DNA of 64,000 nucleotides from Zoogloeaceae bacterium G21618-S1 (GTDB taxonomy: Bacteria > Pseudomonadota > Gammaproteobacteria > Burkholderiales > Rhodocyclaceae): the NCBI GenBank assembly GCA_027214125.1, contig JAPWHF010000010.1:62001-126000 (forward strand), read 5' to 3'. Below, piece by piece: positions 26,282 through 35,648 of the stretch. Every line of letters starts with the position of its first letter. The stretch's first letter is position 1. The position numbers and the translations under genes were made by a program. The notes under the pieces were generated by a model. The model saw only the letters and a program-made list of their open reading frames with translations, was not told where the DNA came from and did no database searches.

Positions 26282-27670
26282 ATGACCCGATGCGACACCG
26301 CAAGGATCTGGATGGCCCTGCGCCACATGCTGTTGATGTTGGCGCTGCTCGGCGTGATGCCGGCGCAGGCGGCGACCGTGCGGGTGCTGCAGGTAGAGGG
26401 CGTGATCGGCCCGGCCTCGGCGGACTTCATCGTGCGCGGGTTGAGCCCCGAGAAAGACCTCGAGGCGGTGGTCATCGCGCTCGACACCCCCGGCGGGCTG
26501 GACACGTCGATGCGCCAGATCATCAAGGCTATCCTCGCTTCGCCCGTGCCGGTCATCACCTATGTGAGTCCCGAAGGCGCACGCGCGGCCAGTGCCGGCA
26601 CCTTCATTCTCTACGCCAGCCATCTGGCGGCAATGACGCCGGCAACCAATCTGGGCGCGGCCTCGCCGGTGGCCATTGGCATGCCGGGGAGTTCCAAGCC
26701 GACGCCCAAGCCCGGCGATGACCCGGCCGATCCGGCCAGCAAAGCCGACGCCATCACCCCCTCGCTGGGCGGTGACACGCTGGCGCGCAAAGCCACCAAC
26801 GATGCCACCGCTTATATCCGCAGCCTGGCCGAGTTGCGTGGACGTGATGTCGAATTCGCTGAAAAAGCGGTGCGCGAGGCGGCCAGTCTGTCGGCCGAAG
26901 CGGCGCTGCGCGCGGGTGTGATCGACGTGATCGCGGCCGATGTGCCCGACCTGCTCAAACAGATCGACGGCCGCGAGGTGACGCTGCCCGCCGGCAAGCG
27001 CGCGCTGCAAACCGCCGGTGCCAGCATCGATACCCACCTGCCCGGCTGGCGGCACCAGGCGCTGGCCGTGTTGGCCAATCCGCAGCTCGCGCTGGTGCTG
27101 ATGATGATCGGTTTCTACGGTCTGTTTGTTGAATTCACCAGCCCCGGCTTCGGCGTGCCCGGCGTGGCCGGCGCCATCTGCCTGCTGCTGGCCATGTACG
27201 CCTTCCAGATGCTGCCCATCAACTGGGCGGGTGTCGGCCTGGTGGTGCTCGGGCTGGTGCTGATCACGGCGGAGGTGTTTCTGCCCAGCTTCGGGGTGCT
27301 CGGCATTGGCGGCATTGCTGCGATGGTGCTTGGCGGCGTATTTCTGCTCGATCAGGAGGCGCCGGGCTTTGCCGTGCCGCTGCCCTTCATTGCCGGCACT
27401 GCCGTGGCGGCGGCCGGCTTGATCTTTCTGGCCGGCAACCTGTTTCTCAGGAGCCGCCAGCGACCGCTCGCCAGTGGTGTCGGGCAGTTGCTCGGCCGTG
27501 TCGGCGAAATCAGCGTGATTGACGGCCCCGATGCCTGGGCGCAAGTCGATGGCGAGCGCTGGCGGGTTCGCTGCAGTCAGCCCCTGAGCGCCGGCCAGCG
27601 CATTCGAATTACCGCCATTGACGGGCTGGTGCTGTCCGTCGAACCCATCGATTCAGGGAGCCCCTCATGA
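26282..27670 (+). CDS. nfeD: NfeD-type membrane-bound serine protease (ClpP-like)
   Basis: 462 residues: signal peptide (about 1-27), a ClpP/crotonase-like serine protease domain (about 28-225), four or five membrane helices (about 250-385) and a C-terminal OB-fold domain (about 395-460). Active-site candidates are the Ser in RAASAGTF and the Lys in [12 protein letters not shown], the Ser-Lys dyad of the nfeD/1510-N family, which cleaves stomatin-type partners. ATG 26282 has GGAGGACACG before it, a perfect ribosome site. The stop overlaps the slipin start (ATGA). Confidence 0.9.
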   Translation: MTRCDTARIWMALRHMLLMLALLGVMPAQAATVRVLQVEGVIGPASADFIVRGLSPEKDLEAVVIALDTPGGLDTSMRQIIKAILASPVPVITYVSPEGARAASAGTFILYASHLAAMTPATNLGAASPVAIGMPGSSKPTPKPGDDPADPASKADAITPSLGGDTLARKATNDATAYIRSLAELRGRDVEFAEKAVREAASLSAEAALRAGVIDVIAADVPDLLKQIDGREVTLPAGKRALQTAGASIDTHLPGWRHQALAVLANPQLALVLMMIGFYGLFVEFTSPGFGVPGVAGAICLLLAMYAFQMLPINWAGVGLVVLGLVLITAEVFLPSFGVLGIGGIAAMVLGGVFLLDQEAPGFAVPLPFIAGTAVAAAGLIFLAGNLFLRSRQRPLASGVGQLLGRVGEISVIDGPDAWAQVDGERWRVRCSQPLSAGQRIRITAIDGLVLSVEPIDSGSPS

Positions 27671-28452
27671 GTTTCGATACCTTTACCGGCGTCGCGCCGG
27701 TCCTCATCTTGCTGGTCGCGCTGGCCGCGGCATCGATCAAGATCCTGCGCGAATATGAGCGCGGCGTGGTGTTCACCCTCGGGCGCTTTACCAGCGTCAA
27801 GGGGCCGGGCCTGATCATCCTGATCCCCGGCATCCAGCAGATGGTGCGGGTCGATTTGCGCGTGGTGACCATGGACGTGCCCAGCCAGGACGTGATCTCG
27901 CGCGACAACGTGTCGGTCAAGGTCAATGCGGTGGTGTACTTCCGCGTGGTCGACCCGGAGAAAGCCATCATCGCGGTGGAAAACTACCTGATGGCCACCG
28001 GCCAGCTGGCGCAGACCACGCTGCGTGCCGTGCTCGGCAAGCACGAACTGGACGAGATGCTCACCGAGCGCGACCGGCTCAACCTCGATGTGCAGAAAAT
28101 TCTCGACGCGCAGACCGACACCTGGGGTATCAAGGTGGCCAACGTCGAGATCAAGCATGTGGACATCGATGAATCGATGATCCGCGCCATCGCCCGTCAG
28201 GCCGAGGCCGAGCGAGAACGGCGCGCCAAGGTCATTCACGCCGAGGGCGAAAAGCAGGCCGCGGTGGCCTTGCTCGAAGCGGCGCAGATGCTCGCTGTCG
28301 AACCCGCCGCGATGCAGCTGCGCTATTTGCAGACGCTCACCCAGGTGGCGGGCGACCGCACCTCGACGGTGATCTTCCCGGTGCCGGGCAATTTGCTCGA
28401 CGGGCTGTTCAAGCAGGCCGTGGCCGGCAAACCGCCGGCCGCCACGCCGTAG
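27667..28452 (+). CDS. Slipin / stomatin-like SPFH protein
   Basis: 261 residues with one N-terminal membrane segment (about 8-25) and an SPFH/band 7 domain (about 28-200). [18 protein letters not shown] and [23 protein letters not shown] are typical of slipins, the bacterial stomatins. A short helical C-terminus follows. It is coupled to the NfeD protease, its known partner and substrate class. The pair maintains inner-membrane integrity. The TAG stop codon lies inside the start of an intergenic repeat (GTAGGGCGG). Confidence 0.9.
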   Translation: MSFDTFTGVAPVLILLVALAAASIKILREYERGVVFTLGRFTSVKGPGLIILIPGIQQMVRVDLRVVTMDVPSQDVISRDNVSVKVNAVVYFRVVDPEKAIIAVENYLMATGQLAQTTLRAVLGKHELDEMLTERDRLNLDVQKILDAQTDTWGIKVANVEIKHVDIDESMIRAIARQAEAERERRAKVIHAEGEKQAAVALLEAAQMLAVEPAAMQLRYLQTLTQVAGDRTSTVIFPVPGNLLDGLFKQAVAGKPPAATP

Positions 28453-28593
28453 GGCGGATAAGCGCAGCGCATCCGCCGAACGACGCCCCGAAGTCGCACC
28501 GATGGCGGATGCGCCTGCGGCGTATCCGCCCTACGTGATTCGGGCCGTCGGGCGGGGCCACCCGCCATCACCGCTGGCCGGATGAATCCGGCC
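28450..28593. repeat. Cluster of three palindromic intergenic repeats
   Basis: Three units fill the gap between the slipin gene and the convergent Lon-like gene. Unit 1 (28453-28477) and unit 2 (28504-28530) are bounded by GGCGGAT and ATCCGCC and lie in inverted orientation. Unit 3 (28576-28593) is GGCCGGAT-GA-ATCCGGCC. The slipin stop TAG is the TAG of unit 1's GTAGGGCGG end, and the Lon-like gene's TAG (complement of CTA at 28594-28596) is the same end of unit 3. They probably act as bidirectional terminators. The core recurs at 50238-50307. Confidence 0.85.
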
Positions 28594-31041
28594 CTACTCG
28601 CTTTCTTGCTGACGCGCGACACCGCGCCCGCGGTGGCGTGAGATGCGGCTGTTTTCGTCCGGGCTGGCGTGGCGGCGGGCGGCCATGTCGGCCAGTGTCG
28701 CGGCCACCTTGTAGTTGATGCTGTTGCGCGGCATGGCGCCTTTGGTGTCGGGCGCGCCGGCGGTCATGCCGGTGAGAATCTGCATGGCTTCGTCGACCGT
28801 GGTCACCGCATGCACATGGAAGCGCCCTTCGTGGGCGGCGGCCACCACGTCTTCGCGCAGCATCAGGTGGCGCACGTTGGGCGCGGGAATCACCACGCCC
28901 TGGTCGCCGGTCAGGCCCTGCGCCAGGCACAGATCAAAATAGCCTTCGATTTTTTCGTTCACCCCGCCAATCGCCTGCACCTCGCCGAACTGGTTCACCG
29001 AGCCGGTGACCGCGAGATTCTGCCGGATGGGCACCTGCGCCAGCGCCGACAGCAGCGCGCACAGCTCGCCCAGCGAGGCCGAGTCGCCCTCGACCGGCGC
29101 GTAGGACTGCTCGAACACCAGGCTGGCAGTGAGCGACAGCGGCTGGTGGCGGGCGTAGCGGGCGGCCAGGAAGGCGGTGAGAATCAGCACGCCCTTGGAG
29201 TGGATCGCGCCGCCCAGATCGGTTTCGCGTTCGATGTCGACCACGTCGCCTTCGCCGACGCGGGCGGTGGCTGTGATGCGCACCGGGTGGCCAAAGTGCT
29301 GGCCGGCCAGCGAGACCACCACCAGACCATTGACCTGGCCGGCGCGCTCGCCGGAGGTGGAGATCAGCGTGGTGCCTTCGAGGATCGACTGGCGCACCTG
29401 GTCGGGGTAGCGCGCCATGCGTCGGGCACTGGCGGCCAGTGCGGTGTCGATGTGCGCGCGGCCAATCGTCGGCGCGCCACCACCGCGGGCAAAGTGATCG
29501 GCCTCGCGCATGATGTCGGAGAGCGAGCGGGTGTGCAGGGTCAGGCGGTCGGCCGCTTCGGCCAGGCGCGCGCCTTCTTCCACCAGCCGGGCCATCGCGC
29601 CGCGGTCCAGCGGCAGCAGCTTGGCATTGCGCGCCAGGGTGGTCAGCAGGCGGGCGTAGCGTTGTTCGTTGTCGGGCGTGCGCGGCAGGTCGTCGTCGAA
29701 ATCGGCGGCCACCTTGAACAGCTCGGCAAACTCCGGGTCGTGGTCGGTGAGTAGATAGAAGGTTTCGCGGTCGCCGATCATCACCACCTTGAGCGCACAG
29801 GGCGCCGGTTCGGGCTCCAGGCTCAGTGAGCCCGACCAGCTTTGCGCCTCGGCCGGTGGCTCGATGCGGATCTCGCCACTGCGCAGTGCGCGCTTGAGCC
29901 CTTCCCAGGCATAGGGCTGGGCAAACATGCGGTCGGCGTCGAGGATCAGGTAGCCGCCGCTGGCGCGGTGCAGCGCGCCGGCGCGGATCAGGTTGTAGTG
30001 GGTGACCACGTTACCCATCTGGGTGACATGCTCGATGCGACCAATCAGGTTGCCAAAGCCGGCATTGGTTTCGTGCACCACTGGCGCGCCCTCGGTGGCG
30101 GCGTGGTCAACCAGCAGCTTGATCTGGTAGCGGTGGAAGCGGCTGCCGTCCTCGGCCGGGGTGTCTTCCTCTTCCTCGCCGGGGCTGATCCAGTTGGCGC
30201 CCGAGTCGAGCAAGTCCTTGCGGATCGCATCGAAGAAAGCCAATACCTGCGGCAGGTCGGCGTATTTCTCGCGCAGCGGGCGCAGCAGCAGCGCCACGGC
30301 CGGGCCGAGCACCTCACGTTCGGCGCGGTCGATGGCGTCGCGCAACTCCTGGCGCCAGCTGGGGAATTCGTCGAGCAGGTCGGCCAGGCGGTCGCTCCAT
30401 TCGCCGACCTTTTTCTCGACCGCGGCCTGGGCGTCCTTGGGCTGGGCTTCGAAAAGCTCCGGCGTCATCGGCTCGCCATCGACGGTCGGCGCAAACACAA
30501 AGCCTTCGGCCGTGCGCAGAAAGGCCAGCCCATCGCCATGGCATTGCTCGCCCAGCTCGCGCAGCGCGCCTTCTTCGCGCGCCTTGTGCGCCTCTTGCAG
30601 GGCCGAGACACGGCCCTCGTGGGTCTCGCTGTCGAGCGCGTCGTCAATGGCCGGGCCGAGTTCGCGGATCAGGGTCTGCATGTCGGTGCGCAGTTGTGCG
30701 CCGCGACCGGCGGGCAGGCTGAGCAGTTGGGGCCGCTGCGGGTCGTCGAAGTTGTGCAGGTAGCACAGGTCGGGCGGCACGGCGCGGGTGGCGGCGTGCT
30801 CCTTGAGCAGGCGATTGACGATGGCGTGGCGGCCGCTGCCGTGCGCGCCGAGCACGAACACGTGGTAGCCGGGCTGGTGCATGGCCAGCGCAAAACGCAG
30901 CGCCTCTTCGGCGCGGCCCTGGCCGAGCGACACGGTGGCGTCAGGCAGGCCGGTGATTTGCTCGGTGGTGTCGAAAGGGAAGGTGGTCGGGTCGCAGAGG
31001 GTGCGTAGGCGGTGGTCGGGCAGGGCGGACGGGCCGGCCAT
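28594..31041 (-). CDS. Lon-like ATP-dependent protease (LonB/AAA_32 type)
   Basis: About 815 residues. An N-terminal region with a Walker-A-like VLGAHGSGRHAIV (about residues 60-75) precedes a long helical insertion (about 120-320). The AAA core follows, and the C-terminal Lon protease domain (about 560-770) carries catalytic Ser in EGDSASLGEL and Lys in GGVNEKIEG, the Ser-Lys dyad. LonB-like enzymes degrade misfolded or regulatory proteins in the cytoplasm. I start at ATG 31041 (MAGPSALPD, with CCGGAG upstream) rather than a TTG 11 codons earlier. No membrane helix is evident, unlike archaeal LonB. Confidence 0.9.
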   Translation of the reverse strand: MAGPSALPDHRLRTLCDPTTFPFDTTEQITGLPDATVSLGQGRAEEALRFALAMHQPGYHVFVLGAHGSGRHAIVNRLLKEHAATRAVPPDLCYLHNFDDPQRPQLLSLPAGRGAQLRTDMQTLIRELGPAIDDALDSETHEGRVSALQEAHKAREEGALRELGEQCHGDGLAFLRTAEGFVFAPTVDGEPMTPELFEAQPKDAQAAVEKKVGEWSDRLADLLDEFPSWRQELRDAIDRAEREVLGPAVALLLRPLREKYADLPQVLAFFDAIRKDLLDSGANWISPGEEEEDTPAEDGSRFHRYQIKLLVDHAATEGAPVVHETNAGFGNLIGRIEHVTQMGNVVTHYNLIRAGALHRASGGYLILDADRMFAQPYAWEGLKRALRSGEIRIEPPAEAQSWSGSLSLEPEPAPCALKVVMIGDRETFYLLTDHDPEFAELFKVAADFDDDLPRTPDNEQRYARLLTTLARNAKLLPLDRGAMARLVEEGARLAEAADRLTLHTRSLSDIMREADHFARGGGAPTIGRAHIDTALAASARRMARYPDQVRQSILEGTTLISTSGERAGQVNGLVVVSLAGQHFGHPVRITATARVGEGDVVDIERETDLGGAIHSKGVLILTAFLAARYARHQPLSLTASLVFEQSYAPVEGDSASLGELCALLSALAQVPIRQNLAVTGSVNQFGEVQAIGGVNEKIEGYFDLCLAQGLTGDQGVVIPAPNVRHLMLREDVVAAAHEGRFHVHAVTTVDEAMQILTGMTAGAPDTKGAMPRNSINYKVAATLADMAARRHASPDENSRISRHRGRGVARQQESE

Positions 31042-31254
31042 GGGAGCGTGCTCCGGATAAGAGGCGATGCGCAATGTTAACCGAAGCCGGACCGGGCCGG
31101 TGTCTGCGCTGTGGCGCGCGTCGGTAGATCACGTGTCTGGCGCCACAGAAAAATAATTTCTAAAGCGGCGTAAGAAAAGGGTTCTTTCGTTTGTCTGTTA
31201 TTCCGAGCGCTGCACAAAACAGGCGCTTTAATTTAAAACACATGGAGAATCGTC

Positions 31255-31458
31255 ATGAATACCAAAAACGTCGTTTCAAGTATTGTCGTCACCCTCGCAT
31301 TGACTGCTGGTCTCGCCGGCCATGCCAGTGCCGAGGGCGAATACGGAATTGCTCACTACAATGCACCGAAAGCGATGCAGGCTCATGCCAAGGCAGACGG
31401 CATGATGCAGAAGGCGAAGGTGGATGGTGTTTTCAATACCTACATCAATGGTCGGTAA
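31255..31458 (+). CDS. Exported micro-protein, tandem paralogue A
   Basis: 67 residues: signal peptide MNTKNVVSSIVVTLALTAG to about ASA-26, then a mature peptide of about 41 residues beginning EGEYGIAHY and ending NTYINGR. No cysteines. GGAG stands 8 bases before the ATG, so the gene is real. The following gene encodes a relative with the same MNTK start, the same xGEYGIxH mature N-terminus and a similar Y-x-x-GR end. Base composition is poorer in GC than the neighbours. Function unknown; likely a periplasmic or secreted peptide. Confidence 0.8.
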   Translation: MNTKNVVSSIVVTLALTAGLAGHASAEGEYGIAHYNAPKAMQAHAKADGMMQKAKVDGVFNTYINGR

Positions 31459-31586
31459 TGAATGAATGTGTGCGCCGCAGGAAGTAATAATTTTATTGGC
31501 ATGTAAGAAAAGCGGTGCACAAAACGTCACGACAGCAAGGTGCTGAAGTGAAAGAATCTTTAAATAAAATCGACGGAGAAACAGAT

Positions 31587-31793
31587 ATGAATACCAAAAC
31601 TATCATCGCAGGCATCGTCGCTACCCTCGCACTGGCAGGTTTTGCGGGTACGGCCAGTGCCGACGGCGAATACGGCATCAAGCACTTCGCCACGCCGAAT
31701 GCCGACATGGTCCAGGCCGCTGCGGCACAGCGCGCCGAGCCGAGCATGGTAGAGCTGAACAGCAGCCACGGCAGCTATTTGCCCGGTCGATAA
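31587..31793 (+). CDS. Exported micro-protein, tandem paralogue B
   Basis: 68 residues: signal peptide MNTKTIIAGIVATLALAGF to ASA-25, then a mature peptide DGEYGIKHF ending GSYLPGR. It parallels the gene 129 bases upstream. The ATG at 31587 follows GGAGAAACAGAT. Both genes share upstream strings (GTAAGAAAAG at 31171 and 31503; TGCACAAAAC at 31211 and 31516), so each probably has its own promoter and the duplication included the control region. Function unknown. Confidence 0.8.
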   Translation: MNTKTIIAGIVATLALAGFAGTASADGEYGIKHFATPNADMVQAAAAQRAEPSMVELNSSHGSYLPGR

Positions 31794-31811
31794 GACCATG
31801 CGCACAGACCG

Positions 31812-31839
31812 ACGCCGGCCTGGTAAAACGGGCCGGCGT
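31812..31839 (+). terminator. Hairpin after the micro-protein pair
   Basis: ACGCCGGCC (31812-31820) and GGCCGGCGT (31831-31839) form a perfect 9-base stem with a 10-base loop, followed by TGTGTCCTTG. It ends the exported micro-protein transcription unit and faces the convergent spermidine-synthase-like gene. The T-run is weak. Confidence 0.6.
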
Positions 31840-31871
31840 TGTGTCCTTGACAGCGCAGTTCAGGGCACCGC

Positions 31872-32750
31872 TCAGGTGCTGTGATGCAATGCCCGCTGAG
31901 CCAGACGCAGCTTGCCGGCGCGCTCCAGCTGGTCGACAAAGCTCGGTAGATCGAGCTGACAGCGGTCCTGCCATTGCACGGCCAGTTTGCGCAGGCGGCG
32001 CCAGTCGGGGCGGAACGCCCGGTCATTGAACGCGAACAGCAGGTGGTTGCCGTCTTCGTGGATTGGCAAAACGATCACCCGGTCATCAAAGACATCGAGC
32101 GCATTACCGATCAGCCCGCCGTATAGCGATGTGTCGCCGGCCAGGTTGATCACCAGCATGCCGCGCGCCGACAGTTTTTCGGCCGCGTGCTCGAAGAAAT
32201 CCGTATTGCCGAGTGTGGGTGCGTAGCCGGTGGCATTGAAGGCATCGACCATCAGCACATCAATGCCCGCCTCGGCATTGGCCAGATAGTCGGCGCCGTC
32301 CGTCTGGATGACCTGCAGATGGGTGTCGTCTGGCGGCACGCGAAAGGTGTCGCGCAGGGCAATCACGTCCGGGTCGAGTTCAATGGCAGTGAAGTGCGCG
32401 GTGGGCAGGTGCTGGCGGCAGAACTTGACGATCGAGCCGCCGCCCAGACCAATCAGTGCAATGCGTTGCGGCCGCGGCATGAACACCATGAACAGCATCA
32501 TCTGCTGGGTGTAGCGCAGGGCCAGCGTGTTGGGCGAGCGCGTACGCATCGCGCTCTGGATCAGGCGCAGCGTGAAATACAGGGTGAGATGCTCGCCGTC
32601 GTCGACGACGAAGGGCCGTGTGTAGCGGTCGTCGAGCAACTGGGCGCTGAGCGTGTCGGCGTCGGCGCTTGGTGGCTCGAGCAGCAACACGCGCCCAGGT
32701 TCGGTCATGAAGGGGCTGGGGATCTCGAACAGCGGCAGGCTGGGCGGCAT
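31872..32750 (-). CDS. Spermidine-synthase-like methyltransferase-fold protein
   Basis: 292 residues with a Rossmann SAM-binding core: IALIGLGGGSIVKF (about 97-110), then AIELDPDVIAL and DVLMVDAFNATG. These match the spermine/spermidine synthase superfamily. The gatekeeper D-A in MVDAF fits, but the N-terminal aminopropyl-acceptor region is short, and many such proteins are not true SpeE. No speD gene lies nearby, so polyamine synthesis is not established. Monocistronic, divergent from the lytic transglycosylase gene. An in-frame start at MTEPGR (residue 15) is possible. Confidence 0.75.
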   Translation of the reverse strand: MPPSLPLFEIPSPFMTEPGRVLLLEPPSADADTLSAQLLDDRYTRPFVVDDGEHLTLYFTLRLIQSAMRTRSPNTLALRYTQQMMLFMVFMPRPQRIALIGLGGGSIVKFCRQHLPTAHFTAIELDPDVIALRDTFRVPPDDTHLQVIQTDGADYLANAEAGIDVLMVDAFNATGYAPTLGNTDFFEHAAEKLSARGMLVINLAGDTSLYGGLIGNALDVFDDRVIVLPIHEDGNHLLFAFNDRAFRPDWRRLRKLAVQWQDRCQLDLPSFVDQLERAGKLRLAQRALHHST

Positions 32751-32923
32751 CAGCGCAAAACCATCAGAAACGGGATGCGTCGATTATAGGGCGTGTTGCC
32801 GGCACGTGCTGCGCACCGCCTGGCGTCTGGATGTCACGGTCGGCCTAAACTCGTGGCGCCGTGCGGACGTTATCCATACAGGTGTCACGGAAGCCGTCGT
32901 GTGTTTGAGGTAGTTTGTTTTCT

Positions 32924-33811
32924 ATGGTCCTTGCAACGCTGAATCTTCGTGCGCTGTTGTGTGCGGTGTTGGCCACGGTGCTGATGCCGCTGGCGGCGCG
33001 CGCCGAGGGCGGCAGCCTTTTCCCCGACGAGGCCCCGGTCATCGCGCGACTGCTCGACGACGGCATTGCCGCCGAAGCGGTGGGTTTTGACGCGGGCGCC
33101 GAGGCTCGGTATTGCTGGGCGGCGCGGCTCGGCAGCGTCGAGGGGCAATACCGGCTCGGCAAGTTCTATCTGGCTCACCGCCGACCAGGGATTGGCCCCA
33201 CGGTGGCCACCACCTTGTTGTCGTTTGCCGCGCAGCGCGGTCATCTTGAGGCGCAAAAACTCCTCGCCGGCCGCGCCCCAGGCCGCATCGATACCCCGGC
33301 CTGCTTCGAGCAGGCGATCGATCTTGCGGTCATCAAAACCCTGGGCCGCGTCATCTCGCGTCAGGAAGTGCAGCGCTATGTGGCGGCGCTGCCGGCCGCC
33401 CGGCGGCCGCATGCGCAAATGGTGCAGCGCCTGGCGCCGCAGTTTGGCGTCGACCCGCGCTTTGCGCTCGCCATCGTGCGCAATGAATCCGGCTTTGATC
33501 CGAAGGCGCTTTCCTCCAAGAACGCCATGGGCCTGATGCAACTCATTCCCGAGACTGCCGAGCGCTTCAATGTGGTCGATGCCTTCCAGCCCGAGCAAAA
33601 CGTGCGCGGCGGCCTGGCCTATCTGCGCTGGCTGCTCGACCGGTTCGACGGCGACATCGCCCTCACCGCGGCCGCCTATAACGCCGGTGAAGGCGCGGTG
33701 ATGCGCTACGATGGCGTGCCGCCCTACCCCGAAACCCGCGAGTACGTGGCGCGGGTGCTGGGTTTCTACCGTGCCAGCCAGCATGTGACACCGGGGCGTG
33801 GCGGAGGCTAG
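32924..33811 (+). CDS. Lytic transglycosylase (SLT domain)
   Basis: About 295 residues with a signal peptide (residues 1-27), a Sel1-like helical section (about 45-115), and a C-terminal SLT goose-lysozyme-type domain (about 160-290). The catalytic Glu is in IVRNESGFDPKALS; AMGLMQLIPETA and YNAGEGAVMRY follow, the standard motifs of family 1 lytic transglycosylases. It cleaves peptidoglycan glycan strands with anhydro-muramyl formation in the periplasm. I prefer ATG 32924 (MVLATLN) to a TTG three codons earlier. Confidence 0.92.
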   Translation: MVLATLNLRALLCAVLATVLMPLAARAEGGSLFPDEAPVIARLLDDGIAAEAVGFDAGAEARYCWAARLGSVEGQYRLGKFYLAHRRPGIGPTVATTLLSFAAQRGHLEAQKLLAGRAPGRIDTPACFEQAIDLAVIKTLGRVISRQEVQRYVAALPAARRPHAQMVQRLAPQFGVDPRFALAIVRNESGFDPKALSSKNAMGLMQLIPETAERFNVVDAFQPEQNVRGGLAYLRWLLDRFDGDIALTAAAYNAGEGAVMRYDGVPPYPETREYVARVLGFYRASQHVTPGRGGG

Positions 33812-33833
33812 ATTTCGCGTCGTCGAAGGTTTT

Positions 33834-33851
33834 GGCCGGATGAATCCGGTC
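33834..33851. repeat. Intergenic palindrome (GGCCGGAT type, one mismatch)
   Basis: GGCCGGAT-GA-ATCCGGTC, the same unit as at 28576 and 47124 with one changed base. It lies 23 bases after the transglycosylase stop. The remaining space to the MgtE gene (to 34004) holds more GC-rich partial inverted sequences but nothing I can name. Confidence 0.7.
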
Positions 33852-34004
33852 CGGCGCGGTGCGTCCGGTGCCGCAAGGTGCAGCCAGGACCCTTTGCCGG
33901 CGGGTTCGATACGGCGCGCCGGTGTCGTCGGCCCGACGTGTCACAATGTCGTGCTGCGCCATCCCGGCGTAATGGACGACACTAGCGAATAACAGGCGAC
34001 GGGT

Positions 34005-35636
34005 ATGACCGATCAGGCGATGGACAGCGTGCGTACGGAGATCGCCCAGATCATCGATGCGCTCGAGACGGGCAAGTACAAACGGGTGCGCAAGCGCCTG
34101 CGGCACATGCATCCGGCGAAGATCGCCAGCCTGATCGAAACCCTCGACGACGAGCTCCGCCTGTCGGTGTGGCAGCAGGTCGACGCCACGCACGAGGGGC
34201 GGATTCTCGCGCACCTGACGCCAGAGCTGGCGCGCCAACTGCATAGCGAATCCGGCGAGTCGATATCTACCGAAGAGGAAGCGGCCGCGGCCAGCGAAGC
34301 GCATCACGCCAGCACCCAGATGCGCGAGGTGCGTGAAGCGCTGGCACTGGGCAAGCTCAAGCGGGTCGGCAAGATTCTGCATGCCATGCATCCGGCCAAG
34401 GTCGCCGGGCTGCTTGAATCCTTGCCACCCAAAGAGCGGGTCGACGCCTGGAGCATGGTCGAGACCGACCGCGCAGGCAAAGTCCTGAGCTACCTGCATG
34501 ACGAAAGCTGTGCGTCGCTGGCGATGGAGATGGACCCCGAAGATCTGGTGATCGCGGTGCGTCGGCTCGATCTCGACGACCTGGTCGACTTGATTCAGGC
34601 CCTGCCTGAAGAGGTGGGCCGGCAGGTGCTGCAGGCCACCGATGAGCGCCACCGTGAAAAGCTGGTGTCGATGCTCTCCTACCCGGAGGACTCCGCCGGC
34701 GGCTTGATGAACACCGACCACATCTCGGTGCGCCCCGATGTCAAGGTGCAAACGGTGCTCGGCTACCTGCGCCTGCTCAAGACCCTGCCGGTGCAGACCG
34801 ACAAGCTGATGGTGGCCGACCGCAAAGGCGTCTATCAGGGCGCGCTGCGCCTCAGTACCTTGGTCACCGTGCAGCCCGAGCGGCGGGTGGCCGACATCAT
34901 GGATACCGAGATCCCGGCCATTCCGGTCGACATGCCCGACGACGAAGTCGCCCGTCTGTTCCAGGACCTCGATTTGCTTTCCGCACCGGTGGTCGACGCG
35001 CAGAACAATCTGATCGGGCGGATCACCGTCGATGACGTGGTCGACCAGATCCGCGAAAGCTCCGAGCGCGCCATGATGAACATGGCCGGTCTCGACCAGG
35101 AAGCCGACATCTTCGCCCCCGTGCTCACCAGTTCGCGGCGGCGCGCGGTGTGGCTAGGCATCAACCTCGTCACCGCCTTTCTCGCCGCCTGGGTCATCGG
35201 CCTGTTCCAGACCACGCTGGAGCGTGTTGTCGCCCTCGCCGTGCTCATGCCCATCGTCGCCAGTATGGGCGGCATCGCCGGCAGCCAGACGCTCACGCTG
35301 GTGATCCGCGGCATGGCACTCGGTCAGGTGGCGGGCGGCAACGCGCGCGCGCTGCTGAGCAAGGAGATGGGCATTGCCGCGCTCAACGGCGTGGTGTGGG
35401 CCGCGGTGGTCGCCGCGTTGGCGGTGGTGTGGTTTGGCGATTGGCAGATCGGCGGCGTCATCGGCGCCGCCATCCTCATCAACCTGCTGTTCGCCGCCCT
35501 CGCCGGGCTGATCGTGCCGCTGGTGCTCGACCGCATGGGCATCGACCCTGCGCTGGCCGGTGGCGTCATTCTCACCACGGTGACCGATGTGATCGGGTTT
35601 TTTGCCTTTCTCGGATTGGCCTCGGTGGTGTTGTAG
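34005..35636 (+). CDS. mgtE: MgtE-type magnesium transporter with an extra N-terminal repeat
   Basis: 543 residues, longer than the usual 450. Residues about 10-80 (ALETGKYKRVRKRLRHMHPAKIASL) and about 105-175 (ALALGKLKRVGKILHAMHPAKVAGL) are clear repeats of the first half of the MgtE N domain, linked by an acidic segment. The normal N domain, two CBS domains (about 230-365), a connecting helix and five membrane helices (about 380-543) follow, with SMGGIAGSQT and GGVILTTVTDVIGFF at the pore. MgtE is an Mg2+ channel gated by cytoplasmic Mg2+ at the N and CBS domains. No riboswitch is recognisable upstream. Confidence 0.92.
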   Translation: MTDQAMDSVRTEIAQIIDALETGKYKRVRKRLRHMHPAKIASLIETLDDELRLSVWQQVDATHEGRILAHLTPELARQLHSESGESISTEEEAAAASEAHHASTQMREVREALALGKLKRVGKILHAMHPAKVAGLLESLPPKERVDAWSMVETDRAGKVLSYLHDESCASLAMEMDPEDLVIAVRRLDLDDLVDLIQALPEEVGRQVLQATDERHREKLVSMLSYPEDSAGGLMNTDHISVRPDVKVQTVLGYLRLLKTLPVQTDKLMVADRKGVYQGALRLSTLVTVQPERRVADIMDTEIPAIPVDMPDDEVARLFQDLDLLSAPVVDAQNNLIGRITVDDVVDQIRESSERAMMNMAGLDQEADIFAPVLTSSRRRAVWLGINLVTAFLAAWVIGLFQTTLERVVALAVLMPIVASMGGIAGSQTLTLVIRGMALGQVAGGNARALLSKEMGIAALNGVVWAAVVAALAVVWFGDWQIGGVIGAAILINLLFAALAGLIVPLVLDRMGIDPALAGGVILTTVTDVIGFFAFLGLASVVL

Positions 35637-35648
35637 CTGCGTAGTGCC

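Noticed and set aside
33812-34004. GC-rich, hairpin-prone leader before mgtE as a possible Mg2+ riboswitch
   Set aside because: I could not recognise M-box or other conserved core elements; the hairpins are explained by the intergenic repeat unit and general GC richness.
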